A program made the translations under genes and the position numbers. Positions 1 to 6,769 of a stretch of 7,321 bases of DNA are shown here, piece by piece (the first letter of the stretch is position 1; each line of letters starts with the position of its first letter). The notes below the pieces were generated by a model, which saw only the letters and a list, made by a program, of their open reading frames with translations, had not been told where the DNA came from and searched no databases. This DNA is from JAWXCF01 sp034440515. GTDB taxonomy: Bacteria; Bacteroidota; Bacteroidia; CAILMK01. The DNA lies in assembly GCA_034440515.1 (NCBI GenBank), contig JAWXCF010000032.1, positions 1 to 7,321 on the forward strand. Direction: 5' to 3'.

Positions 1-29
1 CGATTGGAATATTCCAATCGGGGTTTTTT
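1..29 (+). terminator. Intrinsic terminator (hairpin plus T-run), left part possibly cut off
   Basis: Positions 1-20 form a perfect palindrome that folds as an 8-bp stem (1-8 with 13-20) around an ATAT loop. It is followed by GGG and six T (24-29), the form of a rho-independent terminator for a plus-strand gene lying left of the window. The GGGG after the right arm could pair with a CCCC just outside the window. If so, the stem is longer and the element may also terminate the minus-strand gene whose stop codon is only about 20 bp away at 49. That second role cannot be seen, because the base run after the hairpin on the minus strand lies outside the window. Confidence 0.65.
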
Positions 30-48
30 ATGATTTTGAGTCCGACTA

Positions 49-1362
49 CTATTGTACTGAAAATTTAACCGTTCTAGTACTGTTACCAGCTTGAACGTTA
101 GCGAAGTAAACGCCAGCTTTTAAGTTAGCCACATCAAAAGTAATGGTGTGTTTACCAGCAGTATAATTACCATTTGCAATGGTAGCAATTGGTTGACCAA
201 TTACATTAAATAAGCTAACTTTAACTTGCTCGTTTTTAGCTAATTCAAATCCTAAGTTAGCACTAGTATTAGCAGGGTTAGGATATATATCACCTATGCT
301 ATAACCATCTTTAGCAACTGAACCAATACTTACATTTTTAGATGTTAGTAAGAAATCCACATTTGGATATAAGTAGTTATTGTAATATTGACTAGGCGTG
401 TATCTAGATACCAAACCTGTAATAACATCTCTGTATAGGTTTCTAGTAAGTAGGAACATTCCATTACTTAAATTATCATCAAAAACGTGTCCAGAAGTTA
501 CAGCATTCTGAATATAGAAATTGTTAAACTTCTTTTTTGGTTCTTGAAAACCTACATCAGGATCAGTAGGATAAACCACAGTATCACCAAAACTTACATT
601 CAATCCAGACTTAAATGTCACCATACAAGCAACATTTTGTCCAGCTGCAACTGAAAACTTATTTGTTGCAATAGTTCTGTCTATAAACAATGAAGTAGAG
701 TCTGCCGTAGTCAACGGTATTCTTACCGTAATAGGTTGTGGTATTGTGGTAGTAGTAGATCTAGCTAAACCTCTATTTAAACCAGGTGCCCTACTGAATG
801 TATAGGTATGCCATCGGTTAGTAGTATCTGTACCATAGAAAAATTCATCACGAGGCGTGAACCATTGCACAATCATAGTATCTACGATGGAAACATTAGT
901 ATTTCTAATGTAAGCATATCGAAATCTAACTGAATCTAAAGTGTATGGATTGTAGATGCTAAGTTGAGTACCTGCTGGATCTGTAATTGGATTGCCAAAA
1001 CCAGGAGACTTAGGGTCTAAAGTTGAACCCATTGAGTACCATCTGTTAAAGAAATTCGCATCAGTAATAGTATTACTAGCAGCATCAAATCTTAATATTT
1101 TAACTGATGAGTCTGGAAATAGCAAGAAAGAGATACCTGTGTAGGCAGTACCGAATTGGTTTCCCCTAGCATCAGTAATATTGTACCATTCACTAACAGT
1201 TCTACCTGCACGATTAGCATTGTTTAATTTTTTGGAAGTTGGCAATTTAACGGTGCCGCCATTAGGCTGCAAAACACCGGTTCCTCCGCCAGGGATACTT
1301 TGTGCGAACGAAGTACCTGATATTAGCCCAAAGGCTAATATTGATAGTAATATTCTTTTCAT
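49..1362 (-). CDS. Secreted protein with C-terminal T9SS type A sorting domain; function of the main part unknown
   Basis: A 437-residue protein starting at ATG 1362 and ending in TAG. Residues 1-20 are a clear Sec signal peptide: MKR, a hydrophobic stretch, then TSFA before Q21. Residues from about 356 to 437 form a T9SS type A sorting domain: the IYPNPA motif near 360-364, a middle LFNVIGQ strand, LKAGVYFANV, and a short basic end (TRTVKFSVQ). In this family the domain directs the folded protein from the periplasm through the PorT/Sov outer-membrane machinery, where it is normally removed as cargo is released or anchored. The middle (about 21-350) is rich in T, N, S, aromatics and beta-prone stretches. 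I recognise no enzyme motif in it, and there is only one Cys (in NVACMVTF). A surface-exposed beta-rich adhesion or structural protein is possible but unproven. The gene lies 138 bp downstream of ispG on the same strand. I found no convincing -33/-7 box in that gap. Confidence 0.9.
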   Translation of the reverse strand: MKRILLSILAFGLISGTSFAQSIPGGGTGVLQPNGGTVKLPTSKKLNNANRAGRTVSEWYNITDARGNQFGTAYTGISFLLFPDSSVKILRFDAASNTITDANFFNRWYSMGSTLDPKSPGFGNPITDPAGTQLSIYNPYTLDSVRFRYAYIRNTNVSIVDTMIVQWFTPRDEFFYGTDTTNRWHTYTFSRAPGLNRGLARSTTTTIPQPITVRIPLTTADSTSLFIDRTIATNKFSVAAGQNVACMVTFKSGLNVSFGDTVVYPTDPDVGFQEPKKKFNNFYIQNAVTSGHVFDDNLSNGMFLLTRNLYRDVITGLVSRYTPSQYYNNYLYPNVDFLLTSKNVSIGSVAKDGYSIGDIYPNPANTSANLGFELAKNEQVKVSLFNVIGQPIATIANGNYTAGKHTITFDVANLKAGVYFANVQAGNSTRTVKFSVQ

Positions 1363-1500
1363 TATTATAAAATACAGTTGAGTAAATTGTGTAAAACTTT
1401 GTTACAAAAGACGAATTTAAGTAAATGACAAATAATAAGGTAATTTGGTTGCCTGTTATTTTAGTAGTATCAAATTGTAACTACCGATAAAATATAATTG

Positions 1501-3486
1501 TCAATTATTGTTCAACTCAACCCACATACCATCTTCTTTAATTAATTCTATCATTTCGCTCAGAGCATTGCTGGCATCTATATTTTTTTTAACTATTTGC
1601 TTCCCTCTATATAAGGTTATTTTGTCTGTTCCAGTTCCTACATATCCATAGTCTGCATCGGCCATTTCACCAGGACCATTTACTATGCAACCCATAATCG
1701 CTATTTTTACCCCCTTTAGGTGATCAGTTTTGCTGCGTATCATAGCAGTAGTCTCTTGCAAATCAAACAATGTTCTACCGCAGCTGGGGCAGCTAATGTA
1801 CTCTGTCTTACTGATTCTAGTACGGGTTGCTTGCAATATGTAAAATGCAGTTTGGTTTATTATTTTCAAGGCATTCGCATTCCTACCAGACCACGCCAGC
1901 AATACACCATCACCTAAACCATCTACCAATAATCCTCCAAGATCTATACTGCTGTGTAGTACAAAATTCTCTTCATTTAAATATTCATCATATTTCCTCT
2001 TAATGATTACAGGCAATAAAATCTCTGCTTTCTTAAGCATTAGAATAGCATACCTTAACAATTGTAAGGCATTTGGTGCGTTGGTATGTAGAACCAAAAT
2101 AATTGAATTATTATCATAAGAAATATCCGATAAATGCGTAATTATATCGTCAGTTATCTGCTCTGCAAATAAGCTAATAAAAATGTATTCTGACCTAATT
2201 AATTCCAATTTATAATCCTCAATGCTAATCAAGGGATGAGAATACAATTGATTGGGCAATGTTTTCCAAAGTTTTACATCGTATATACAACGTAAACCTG
2301 AGGGTACATCAAAGTAGCACTCTTGATTACCTAAATAGATAAAGTCAGCTGCTTGCTCACCCATATTCCACTTATCAGTTACAGCATCGTAATGATAATC
2401 CATTTGACGTAGGGTATAGGGTGTTAAAATGGACTGTTGGCTAAGGTCAGCTATAACTCTAGGTACATTGTTTCCCCCTATAATGTGTTGTGAATAGGAA
2501 ATCCTTTTGTCGTATTCAGTCGGGTGATATACCTTTGAAAAATCTATACTAGGTCTAATAATGACTGGATCATTTAACCGCTGAAGGTATCTATCTGCCA
2601 GTGCTTTAGCTACAGGTATTTCAAATTCCGGGTCTTCTGTAAGACTTACCCTAATGGTATCGCCCAAACCATCTTCTAAAAGTGTCCCTATTCCTATGGC
2701 ACTTTTTATTCTTCCCTCTTTGTCTTCCCCTGCCTCTGTCACACCTAAATGAAGCGGAAAATACATATTCTCAGCCTCCATTTGCTGTACCAATAGTCTG
2801 TATGCCTGCACCATAACCTGGGGGTTGCTGCTTTTCATACTTAGTACAACATTTAGGTAGTTTTCGTCAACACATACTCTGAGAAACTCCATAGCACTCT
2901 CTACCATACCTGCTGGTGAGTCGCCGTATCTATTCATAATTCTGTCGCTTAGGCTGCCGTGATTGGTACCTATTCGCATTGCTGTACCATATTCTTTACA
3001 AATGGTAACCAGCGGTAGAAATCTATCTCTAATACGTTCTATTTCAGCTTGATATTGATGGTCAGTATATTCTTTTATTTCAAATTTCTTTTTATCAACG
3101 TAGTTACCCGGATTAATGCGAACTTTCTCTATGATTCTAGCAGCTACCTCTGCTGCATTAGGTGTGAAGTGAATGTCTGCAACTATCGGGGTATTGTAGC
3201 CTGCTGCTACCAATTCATTCTTTATGAGCCTTAGGTTTTCTGCCTCAGTTATGCTGGGTGCAGTAATTCTAACCAATTCACAACCGGCCTCTATCATTCT
3301 TATACTTTGGGCAACTGTTGCCTTGGTATCCATAGTGTCGGTGGTGGTCATACTCTGCAATCTAATAGGATGCATAGACCCCATTAATAATTCACCTACT
3401 TTTACTTCTACAGTTGATCTGCGTTGATAACTTGTAGTGGCAACTTGATATTTATGTACTGGGCTTTGCGGCTCTAAATGACTCAT
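1501..3486 (-). CDS. ispG: 4-hydroxy-3-methylbut-2-enyl diphosphate synthase (IspG/GcpE), long insert-containing form
   Basis: Cytosolic [4Fe-4S] enzyme of the MEP pathway that reductively converts 2-C-methyl-erythritol 2,4-cyclodiphosphate to HMBPP, the step before IspH. The N-terminal TIM barrel is recognisable (VKVGELLMG, IRLQSMTTTDTMDT, ADIHFTP, KVRINPGNY, MRIGTNHGSLSDR, PLHLGVTEAG, GLGDTIRVSL). The C-terminal cluster domain has CPSC and GCIVNGPGE: C566, C569, C600 and E607 (numbered from this start) match the three-Cys-one-Glu ligand set in spacing. Between them lie about 250 extra residues, the insert ('A*') domain of Bacteroidota, chlamydial and plant IspG, which explains 661 residues against about 370 in E. 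coli. I chose ATG 3486 (MSHLEPQ) over the upstream in-frame ATG 3522: the first 12 residues of the longer reading resemble no IspG, and a -7 box at 3501-3508 lies inside them. The gene ends in TGA. Length and motifs are complete. Confidence 0.97.
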   Translation of the reverse strand: MSHLEPQSPVHKYQVATTSYQRRSTVEVKVGELLMGSMHPIRLQSMTTTDTMDTKATVAQSIRMIEAGCELVRITAPSITEAENLRLIKNELVAAGYNTPIVADIHFTPNAAEVAARIIEKVRINPGNYVDKKKFEIKEYTDHQYQAEIERIRDRFLPLVTICKEYGTAMRIGTNHGSLSDRIMNRYGDSPAGMVESAMEFLRVCVDENYLNVVLSMKSSNPQVMVQAYRLLVQQMEAENMYFPLHLGVTEAGEDKEGRIKSAIGIGTLLEDGLGDTIRVSLTEDPEFEIPVAKALADRYLQRLNDPVIIRPSIDFSKVYHPTEYDKRISYSQHIIGGNNVPRVIADLSQQSILTPYTLRQMDYHYDAVTDKWNMGEQAADFIYLGNQECYFDVPSGLRCIYDVKLWKTLPNQLYSHPLISIEDYKLELIRSEYIFISLFAEQITDDIITHLSDISYDNNSIILVLHTNAPNALQLLRYAILMLKKAEILLPVIIKRKYDEYLNEENFVLHSSIDLGGLLVDGLGDGVLLAWSGRNANALKIINQTAFYILQATRTRISKTEYISCPSCGRTLFDLQETTAMIRSKTDHLKGVKIAIMGCIVNGPGEMADADYGYVGTGTDKITLYRGKQIVKKNIDASNALSEMIELIKEDGMWVELNNN

Positions 3487-3500
3487 AATTTGGATTGTGG

Positions 3501-3508
3501 CAAAGTTA
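3501..3508 (-). promoter_or_regulatory. Candidate Bacteroidota -7 promoter box for ispG
   Basis: On the minus strand this reads TAACTTTG, a full match to the Bacteroidota sigma-ABfr -7 consensus TAnnTTTG. Transcription would start around 3496-3498, giving a leader of roughly 10 nt before ATG 3486. The region about 19 nt upstream has only a poor match (AGTT or TTAG) to the -33 TTTG box. The box lies downstream of the alternative start ATG 3522, so if it is the real promoter that ATG is not transcribed from it. Supported only by consensus match and position. Confidence 0.45.
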
Positions 3509-3551
3509 ATACTTATAAACACCTACTAACTAATTTTGGTTTTTCGCAAAA

Positions 3552-3577
3552 TAGATTGCGATTACTTCTCGAATCTA
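3552..3577 (-). terminator. Hairpin between blc and ispG, possible weak terminator of blc
   Basis: Arms 3552-3561 and 3569-3577 pair over 9 bp (TAGATT and CGA against TCGAATCTA) with a single bulged G at 3558 and a 7-nt loop. Read on the minus strand, downstream of blc, the hairpin is followed by only four T (TTTTGCG), so termination would be weak. It lies 66 bp before the ispG start and could instead be a leader structure if blc and ispG are co-transcribed. The rest of the 3523-3700 gap shows no coding sequence that I can support. Confidence 0.3.
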
Positions 3578-3700
3578 GTTAGGTTGGTTTAAACTAAATT
3601 TAAAACAAAGCCTAAATGCATCTAATAAAACAAGTACAGTAGTTAACCGACTCCAAATTGTTACACCAAGCCTCCGTCGAATTTCATCTTGATAAACTAT

Positions 3701-4252
3701 CTATCGCTGCGGCGTATATATCAATTTGCTGACGTCATATCCTCTAGCACGAGCCTTATCTAATAGCAATTTCTTTGTATTATCAGACATTTTAGCCGTA
3801 CGGCTCAGTATCCAAAAGTCTTTACGTCCGCCATTTCCTACTAATGCCCAGCTGTAGTCGTCTGCTACGTCTAGCACCCAATAGTCTCCAGTGAAAGGCC
3901 AGAAAAAAGTTATTTTTAATTTGGCATTCGTAATGGAATCTACAATTCTGGCGTGACCCACTATTTTACTTACTTTTCCATCAAATCCACCTTTTATACC
4001 AGTATTGGTTACCTCTACTTCATTTTTATCTGCGTCGTATTTGTAGTGTGCCATTACACCTACCATCCCTTTTTGAAATCGTTGAGGTAAGTGGGCAATA
4101 TCGTACCAATCACCCATATAACGCTGTATATCTAAATTTTGCACTACATCATTGCCCTGATTTGATTGCGCCATTGCCTTTTTTGTGAAATTATAACTTA
4201 GGGCTCCAACTGCTGATGCCATTATTAGAAAGCTGAGAGTCTTACGTGCCAT
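3701..4252 (-). CDS. blc: Bacterial lipocalin (Blc family), non-lipoprotein form
   Basis: A 183-residue lipocalin, close to the roughly 177 of E. coli Blc. Bacterial lipocalins bind fatty acids and lysophospholipids at the envelope. Visible family marks are the first conserved region GDWYDIAHLPQRFQKG (47-62, with the GxW signature), the strand FFWPFTGDYWVLDVADDYSW (116-135) with ALVG after it, and the third region DFWILSRT (145-152), followed by a C-terminal helix ending in GYDVSKLIY. The N-terminus has a basic start (MARK) and a hydrophobic run (about 5-20), then NFTKKAMAQ. This is either a signal peptide cut after AMA (28) or an uncleaved anchor. The protein contains no Cys, so there is no lipobox and, unlike E. 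coli Blc, it cannot be an acylated lipoprotein. Start ATG 4252 is the first in frame and places the hydrophobic segment correctly. It is divergent from hutU across 130 bp. Confidence 0.92.
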   Translation of the reverse strand: MARKTLSFLIMASAVGALSYNFTKKAMAQSNQGNDVVQNLDIQRYMGDWYDIAHLPQRFQKGMVGVMAHYKYDADKNEVEVTNTGIKGGFDGKVSKIVGHARIVDSITNAKLKITFFWPFTGDYWVLDVADDYSWALVGNGGRKDFWILSRTAKMSDNTKKLLLDKARARGYDVSKLIYTPQR

Positions 4253-4260
4253 TTTTAATA

Positions 4261-4285
4261 TTGCTTATGTTATTAAAATAAGCAA
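4261..4285. repeat. Inverted repeat next to the blc start, candidate operator or leader hairpin
   Basis: TTGCTTAT (4261-4268) is repeated inverted as ATAAGCAA (4278-4285) with a 9-nt AT-rich spacer. It lies 8 bp upstream of the blc start codon and about 100 bp upstream of hutU. The two 8-bp perfect arms with a spacing of roughly two helical turns centre-to-centre fit a dimeric regulator site, but a simple mRNA hairpin over the blc start region fits equally well. No regulator gene is visible in the window. Confidence 0.35.
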
Positions 4286-4318
4286 CTTTACTAGGCAAAA
4301 TGTTTACTAACCTTTGAA

Positions 4319-4349
4319 TTTCTATACCCTCCAACTTTTATTAATTTTG
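4319..4349 (+). promoter_or_regulatory. Candidate Bacteroidota promoter for hutU
   Basis: TAATTTTG at 4342-4349 matches the -7 consensus TAnnTTTG exactly. TTTC at 4319-4322, 19 nt before it, is a three-of-four match to the -33 TTTG box; a perfect TTTG at 4313-4316 is also present but sits 25 nt away. The predicted start would be near 4353-4356, giving a leader of about 27-30 nt that is AT-rich and lacks a Shine-Dalgarno, as is usual in this phylum. Confidence 0.42.
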
Positions 4350-4382
4350 CTTGTTCATAGTTTTTCTTGTTTTTAAAGCAAT

Positions 4383-6071
4383 ATGCAACATTCAACTTCT
4401 ACTACTTCCCTTGATTTAAATAATCTACACGCACCTATTGGCACTACGCTAAATTGTAAGGGTTGGGTACAAGAGGCAGCCTATAGAATGTTGCTAAATA
4501 ATCTAGACCCAGACGTGGCTGAAAGACCTGCTGATCTAATAGTATATGGAGGTAATGGAAAGGCAGCAAGAAATCCGGAGGCCCTAGAAATGATATTGAA
4601 AGCCCTAAAAGATTTAGAAAACGATGAAACACTATTAATACAAAGCGGTAAACCAGTTGGCATATTACCAACTCACCCAGACGCTCCACGAGTGCTAATT
4701 AGTAACAGTATGATGGTACCTCACTGGGCTACATTTGATAATTTTAGAGATTTAGAAGATAAGGGGCTAATAATGTATGGCCAAATGACCGCAGGCAGCT
4801 GGATATATATTGGCAGTCAGGGCATCGTACAAGGCACTTATGAGACTTTTGCAGAAGCTGCTCGTCAACACTTTGGCGGTTCTTTGCGGGGTACTTTATC
4901 AGTTACAGCAGGTTTGGGAGGAATGGGTGGTGCGCAACCCCTAGCCATAACTATGTGCGACGGTGTTGCACTATGTGCTGAAGTAGAAGAATGGAGAATT
5001 CAAAAAAGAATTGAAACAAGATACTTAGATGTACAAATTAATGATTTAGACGAAGCTATAGATAAAGCTTTAGAATATAAACAAAGGGGAGAACGCCTAA
5101 GTATTGGTGTGCCGTGTACGGCCATAACCCTGCTAAACAGACTGATACAACGTAGAATTACACCAGATTTATTAACTGACCAAACCAGTGCCCACGACCC
5201 ACTAAATGGATATTTGCCAGAGGGTATGAGCAACGAAGAAGCAAATGTATTAAGGGAAAGAAACCCAGATGAATATATTAAACTTAGCTATGACGCAATG
5301 GTGCGACACGTTGAGCTAATGATAGAGCTCCAAGCTAAGGGAGCAGTTACTTTCGACTACGGCAACAACCTAAGGGGTAGAGCCTTAGAACACGGACTGA
5401 AAAATGCATTTTCATTCCCAGGTTTTGTACCTGCATTTATCAGACCTTTATTCTGCGAGGGGAAAGGACCATTCCGTTGGGTTGCGCTAAGTGGTGACCC
5501 GGAAGATATTTACACTACAGACAAAGTGTTGAAAGATTTATTCCCACAAAATGAAAGCCTGCACAGATGGCTAGTTATGGCTAAGGAACGCATTGCATTT
5601 CAAGGGCTTCCTGCTAGGATATGCTGGTTAGGTCAAGGCGAACGTGAAATTGCAGCTTTAGCTTTTAATAAATTGGTACGAGACGGACAGGTAAAAGCAC
5701 CTATAGTAATAGGTAGAGACCACCTAGATACGGGTAGTGTAGCCAGCCCTAACAGAGAGACAGAGAGTATGTTAGACGGAAGCGATGCCATAGCAGATTG
5801 GCCAGTATTGAATGCCTTAATTAATACCGCTGGGGGTGCCAGTTGGGTTAGTTTACATCACGGTGGTGGCGTAGGTATAGGTTACAGCATTCACGCAGGT
5901 ATGGTCATATTAGCAGATGGTACATATGAGGCAGATGTAAGACTAAAACGCGTACTGCACAACGACCCAGCTATGGGGGTGATTCGCCACGCAGATGCTG
6001 GTTATGATATAGCTTTAGACACAGCTAGAAAACACAGATTGTCATTAAAAGATAGATTAGAATTTAAATAA
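4383..6071 (+). CDS. hutU: Urocanate hydratase (urocanase)
   Basis: Cytosolic enzyme of histidine degradation (EC 4.2.1.49). It adds water to urocanate to give 4-imidazolone-5-propanoate, using tightly bound NAD+ as an electrophile rather than a redox cofactor. The 562 residues match the family length (about 557) and it is complete. Signature stretches are YGGNGKAARNP (55-65), SGKPVG (88-93), MTAGSWIYIGSQGIVQGTYE (135-154), the glycine-rich VTAGLGGMGGAQP (174-186), FDYGNNLR (324-331), ARICWLGQGER, and HHGGGVGIGYSIHAG starting at H492. C414 in ARICWLGQGER corresponds in context to the family's conserved active-site Cys (C410 in Pseudomonas). Start ATG 4383 follows a plausible promoter. The other pathway genes (hutH, hutI, hutG or ftcD) are not in this window; the neighbours are a lipocalin and a peroxiredoxin-like gene, so hutU seems to stand alone here. 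Confidence 0.98.
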   Translation: MQHSTSTTSLDLNNLHAPIGTTLNCKGWVQEAAYRMLLNNLDPDVAERPADLIVYGGNGKAARNPEALEMILKALKDLENDETLLIQSGKPVGILPTHPDAPRVLISNSMMVPHWATFDNFRDLEDKGLIMYGQMTAGSWIYIGSQGIVQGTYETFAEAARQHFGGSLRGTLSVTAGLGGMGGAQPLAITMCDGVALCAEVEEWRIQKRIETRYLDVQINDLDEAIDKALEYKQRGERLSIGVPCTAITLLNRLIQRRITPDLLTDQTSAHDPLNGYLPEGMSNEEANVLRERNPDEYIKLSYDAMVRHVELMIELQAKGAVTFDYGNNLRGRALEHGLKNAFSFPGFVPAFIRPLFCEGKGPFRWVALSGDPEDIYTTDKVLKDLFPQNESLHRWLVMAKERIAFQGLPARICWLGQGEREIAALAFNKLVRDGQVKAPIVIGRDHLDTGSVASPNRETESMLDGSDAIADWPVLNALINTAGGASWVSLHHGGGVGIGYSIHAGMVILADGTYEADVRLKRVLHNDPAMGVIRHADAGYDIALDTARKHRLSLKDRLEFK

Positions 6072-6081
6072 AGACTGAGGA

Positions 6082-6099
6082 ATAATATTATAATATTAT
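6082..6099. repeat. Perfect 18-bp AT-only palindrome between hutU and the peroxiredoxin gene
   Basis: ATAATATTA is followed directly by its reverse complement TAATATTAT, 10 bp after the hutU stop codon and just upstream of the candidate promoter of the next gene. It has no GC pair and no T-run after it, so it is a poor terminator. A binding site for a dimeric regulator is possible. In sequence this AT-rich, chance is also a fair explanation. Confidence 0.3.
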
Positions 6100-6110
6100 C
6101 CAATAAAGTG

Positions 6111-6144
6111 TTTGAACATCTAATAAACAATTGGTGTACATTTA
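6111..6144 (+). promoter_or_regulatory. Candidate Bacteroidota promoter for the peroxiredoxin-like gene
   Basis: TTTG at 6111-6114 matches the -33 box. TACATTTA at 6137-6144 matches the -7 consensus TAnnTTTG at all but the last base. The 22-nt spacer is slightly longer than the usual 19-21. Transcription would start near 6148-6151, about 10 nt before ATG 6161, so the upstream in-frame TTG at 6131 would lie outside the transcript. Confidence 0.35.
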
Positions 6145-6160
6145 TATCAAGATTAAAATA

Positions 6161-6760
6161 ATGAAAAGAACACTAACTGCTCTATTTATTTGCCTCACAC
6201 TTATAACTGCTAAGGCACAAATAGCAGAAAAAGCAGAAGACATTTGCCCATTACTAATTGGAGAAAGCATTACTAATGCTACTGTTATAAATGGTAAAAA
6301 TGAAGAAGTAAAGTTGATGTCTGTACTAGAGGCAAAGCCGACTGTACTTGTATTTTACCGCGGCGGATGGTGCCCATATTGTAATCTACAATTGTCTGCA
6401 CTAGGTGAGTCTGAAGCCGAAATATTAGAGGCTGGTTATCAAATAATAGCAATTAGCCCGGAAAGCTATGAAAACATAAAACCAACCATTGATATTGACA
6501 AAATTAAATATCAAGTATTTGCAGATCCCGATGGCAAATTGCTACAACAAGTGGGGATTGCATTTAAAGCAAACGAAAAGACAAAGGGATATATTAAACA
6601 AAAAACTAAGGGTAAAGTTAGCGACATATTACCTGTACCAACTGTGATGATACTAGATACGAAGGGGGTTATCTTATTTGAATACATTAACCCTGACTAT
6701 AAAGTACGTATGAGTAAAGACTTACTAATGGCAGTACTAGGTGCACTGATGAAGAAGTAA
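6161..6760 (+). CDS. Secreted peroxiredoxin-like protein (AhpC/TSA, thioredoxin fold) with a CPYC motif
   Basis: A 199-residue protein of the AhpC/TSA (peroxiredoxin-like) group with a thioredoxin fold. Residues 1-19 form a signal peptide (MKRTLTALF...ITAKA, cut before Q20), so it acts in the periplasm or outside. The core contains PTVLVFYRGGWCPYC (60-74): C71 is at the peroxidatic position and C74 makes a CxxC pair that could form the resolving disulfide, closer to thioredoxin-type or 'PRX-like 2' proteins than to classical 2-Cys AhpC. Later come AISPES (beta3), VFADPDGKLLQQVGIAFK and the cis-proline region LPVPTVMILDTKGVILFEY. Another Cys (C29) sits near the mature N-terminus. Peroxidase or disulfide-reductase activity is inferred from the family. 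I chose ATG 6161 because a TTG start at 6131 would put ten extra residues before an otherwise normal signal peptide. It lies 89 bp after hutU in the same direction, with its own candidate promoter. Confidence 0.9.
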   Translation: MKRTLTALFICLTLITAKAQIAEKAEDICPLLIGESITNATVINGKNEEVKLMSVLEAKPTVLVFYRGGWCPYCNLQLSALGESEAEILEAGYQIIAISPESYENIKPTIDIDKIKYQVFADPDGKLLQQVGIAFKANEKTKGYIKQKTKGKVSDILPVPTVMILDTKGVILFEYINPDYKVRMSKDLLMAVLGALMKK

Positions 6761-6769
6761 AGAGAGAAT

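Noticed and set aside
1181..1381. 66-codon plus-strand open frame opposite the start of the T9SS-protein gene.
   Set aside because: It is antisense to the signal peptide and N-terminal region of a convincing gene, and its translation shows no family features.
1363..1500. Promoter for the T9SS-protein gene or terminator for ispG in the gap between them.
   Set aside because: Only partial -7 matches (TAAATTCG on the minus strand) without a -33 box at proper distance, and no hairpin with a T-run, so no site is called.
3662..3688. Tiny minus-strand frame MKFDGGLV just after the blc stop.
   Set aside because: Eight codons with no supporting start signal or context; expected by chance.
4444..4689. 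Minus-strand open frames opposite hutU (also 4481-4663 and 5000-5233).
   Set aside because: They are shadows of a highly conserved enzyme gene; nothing in their translations resembles a protein family.
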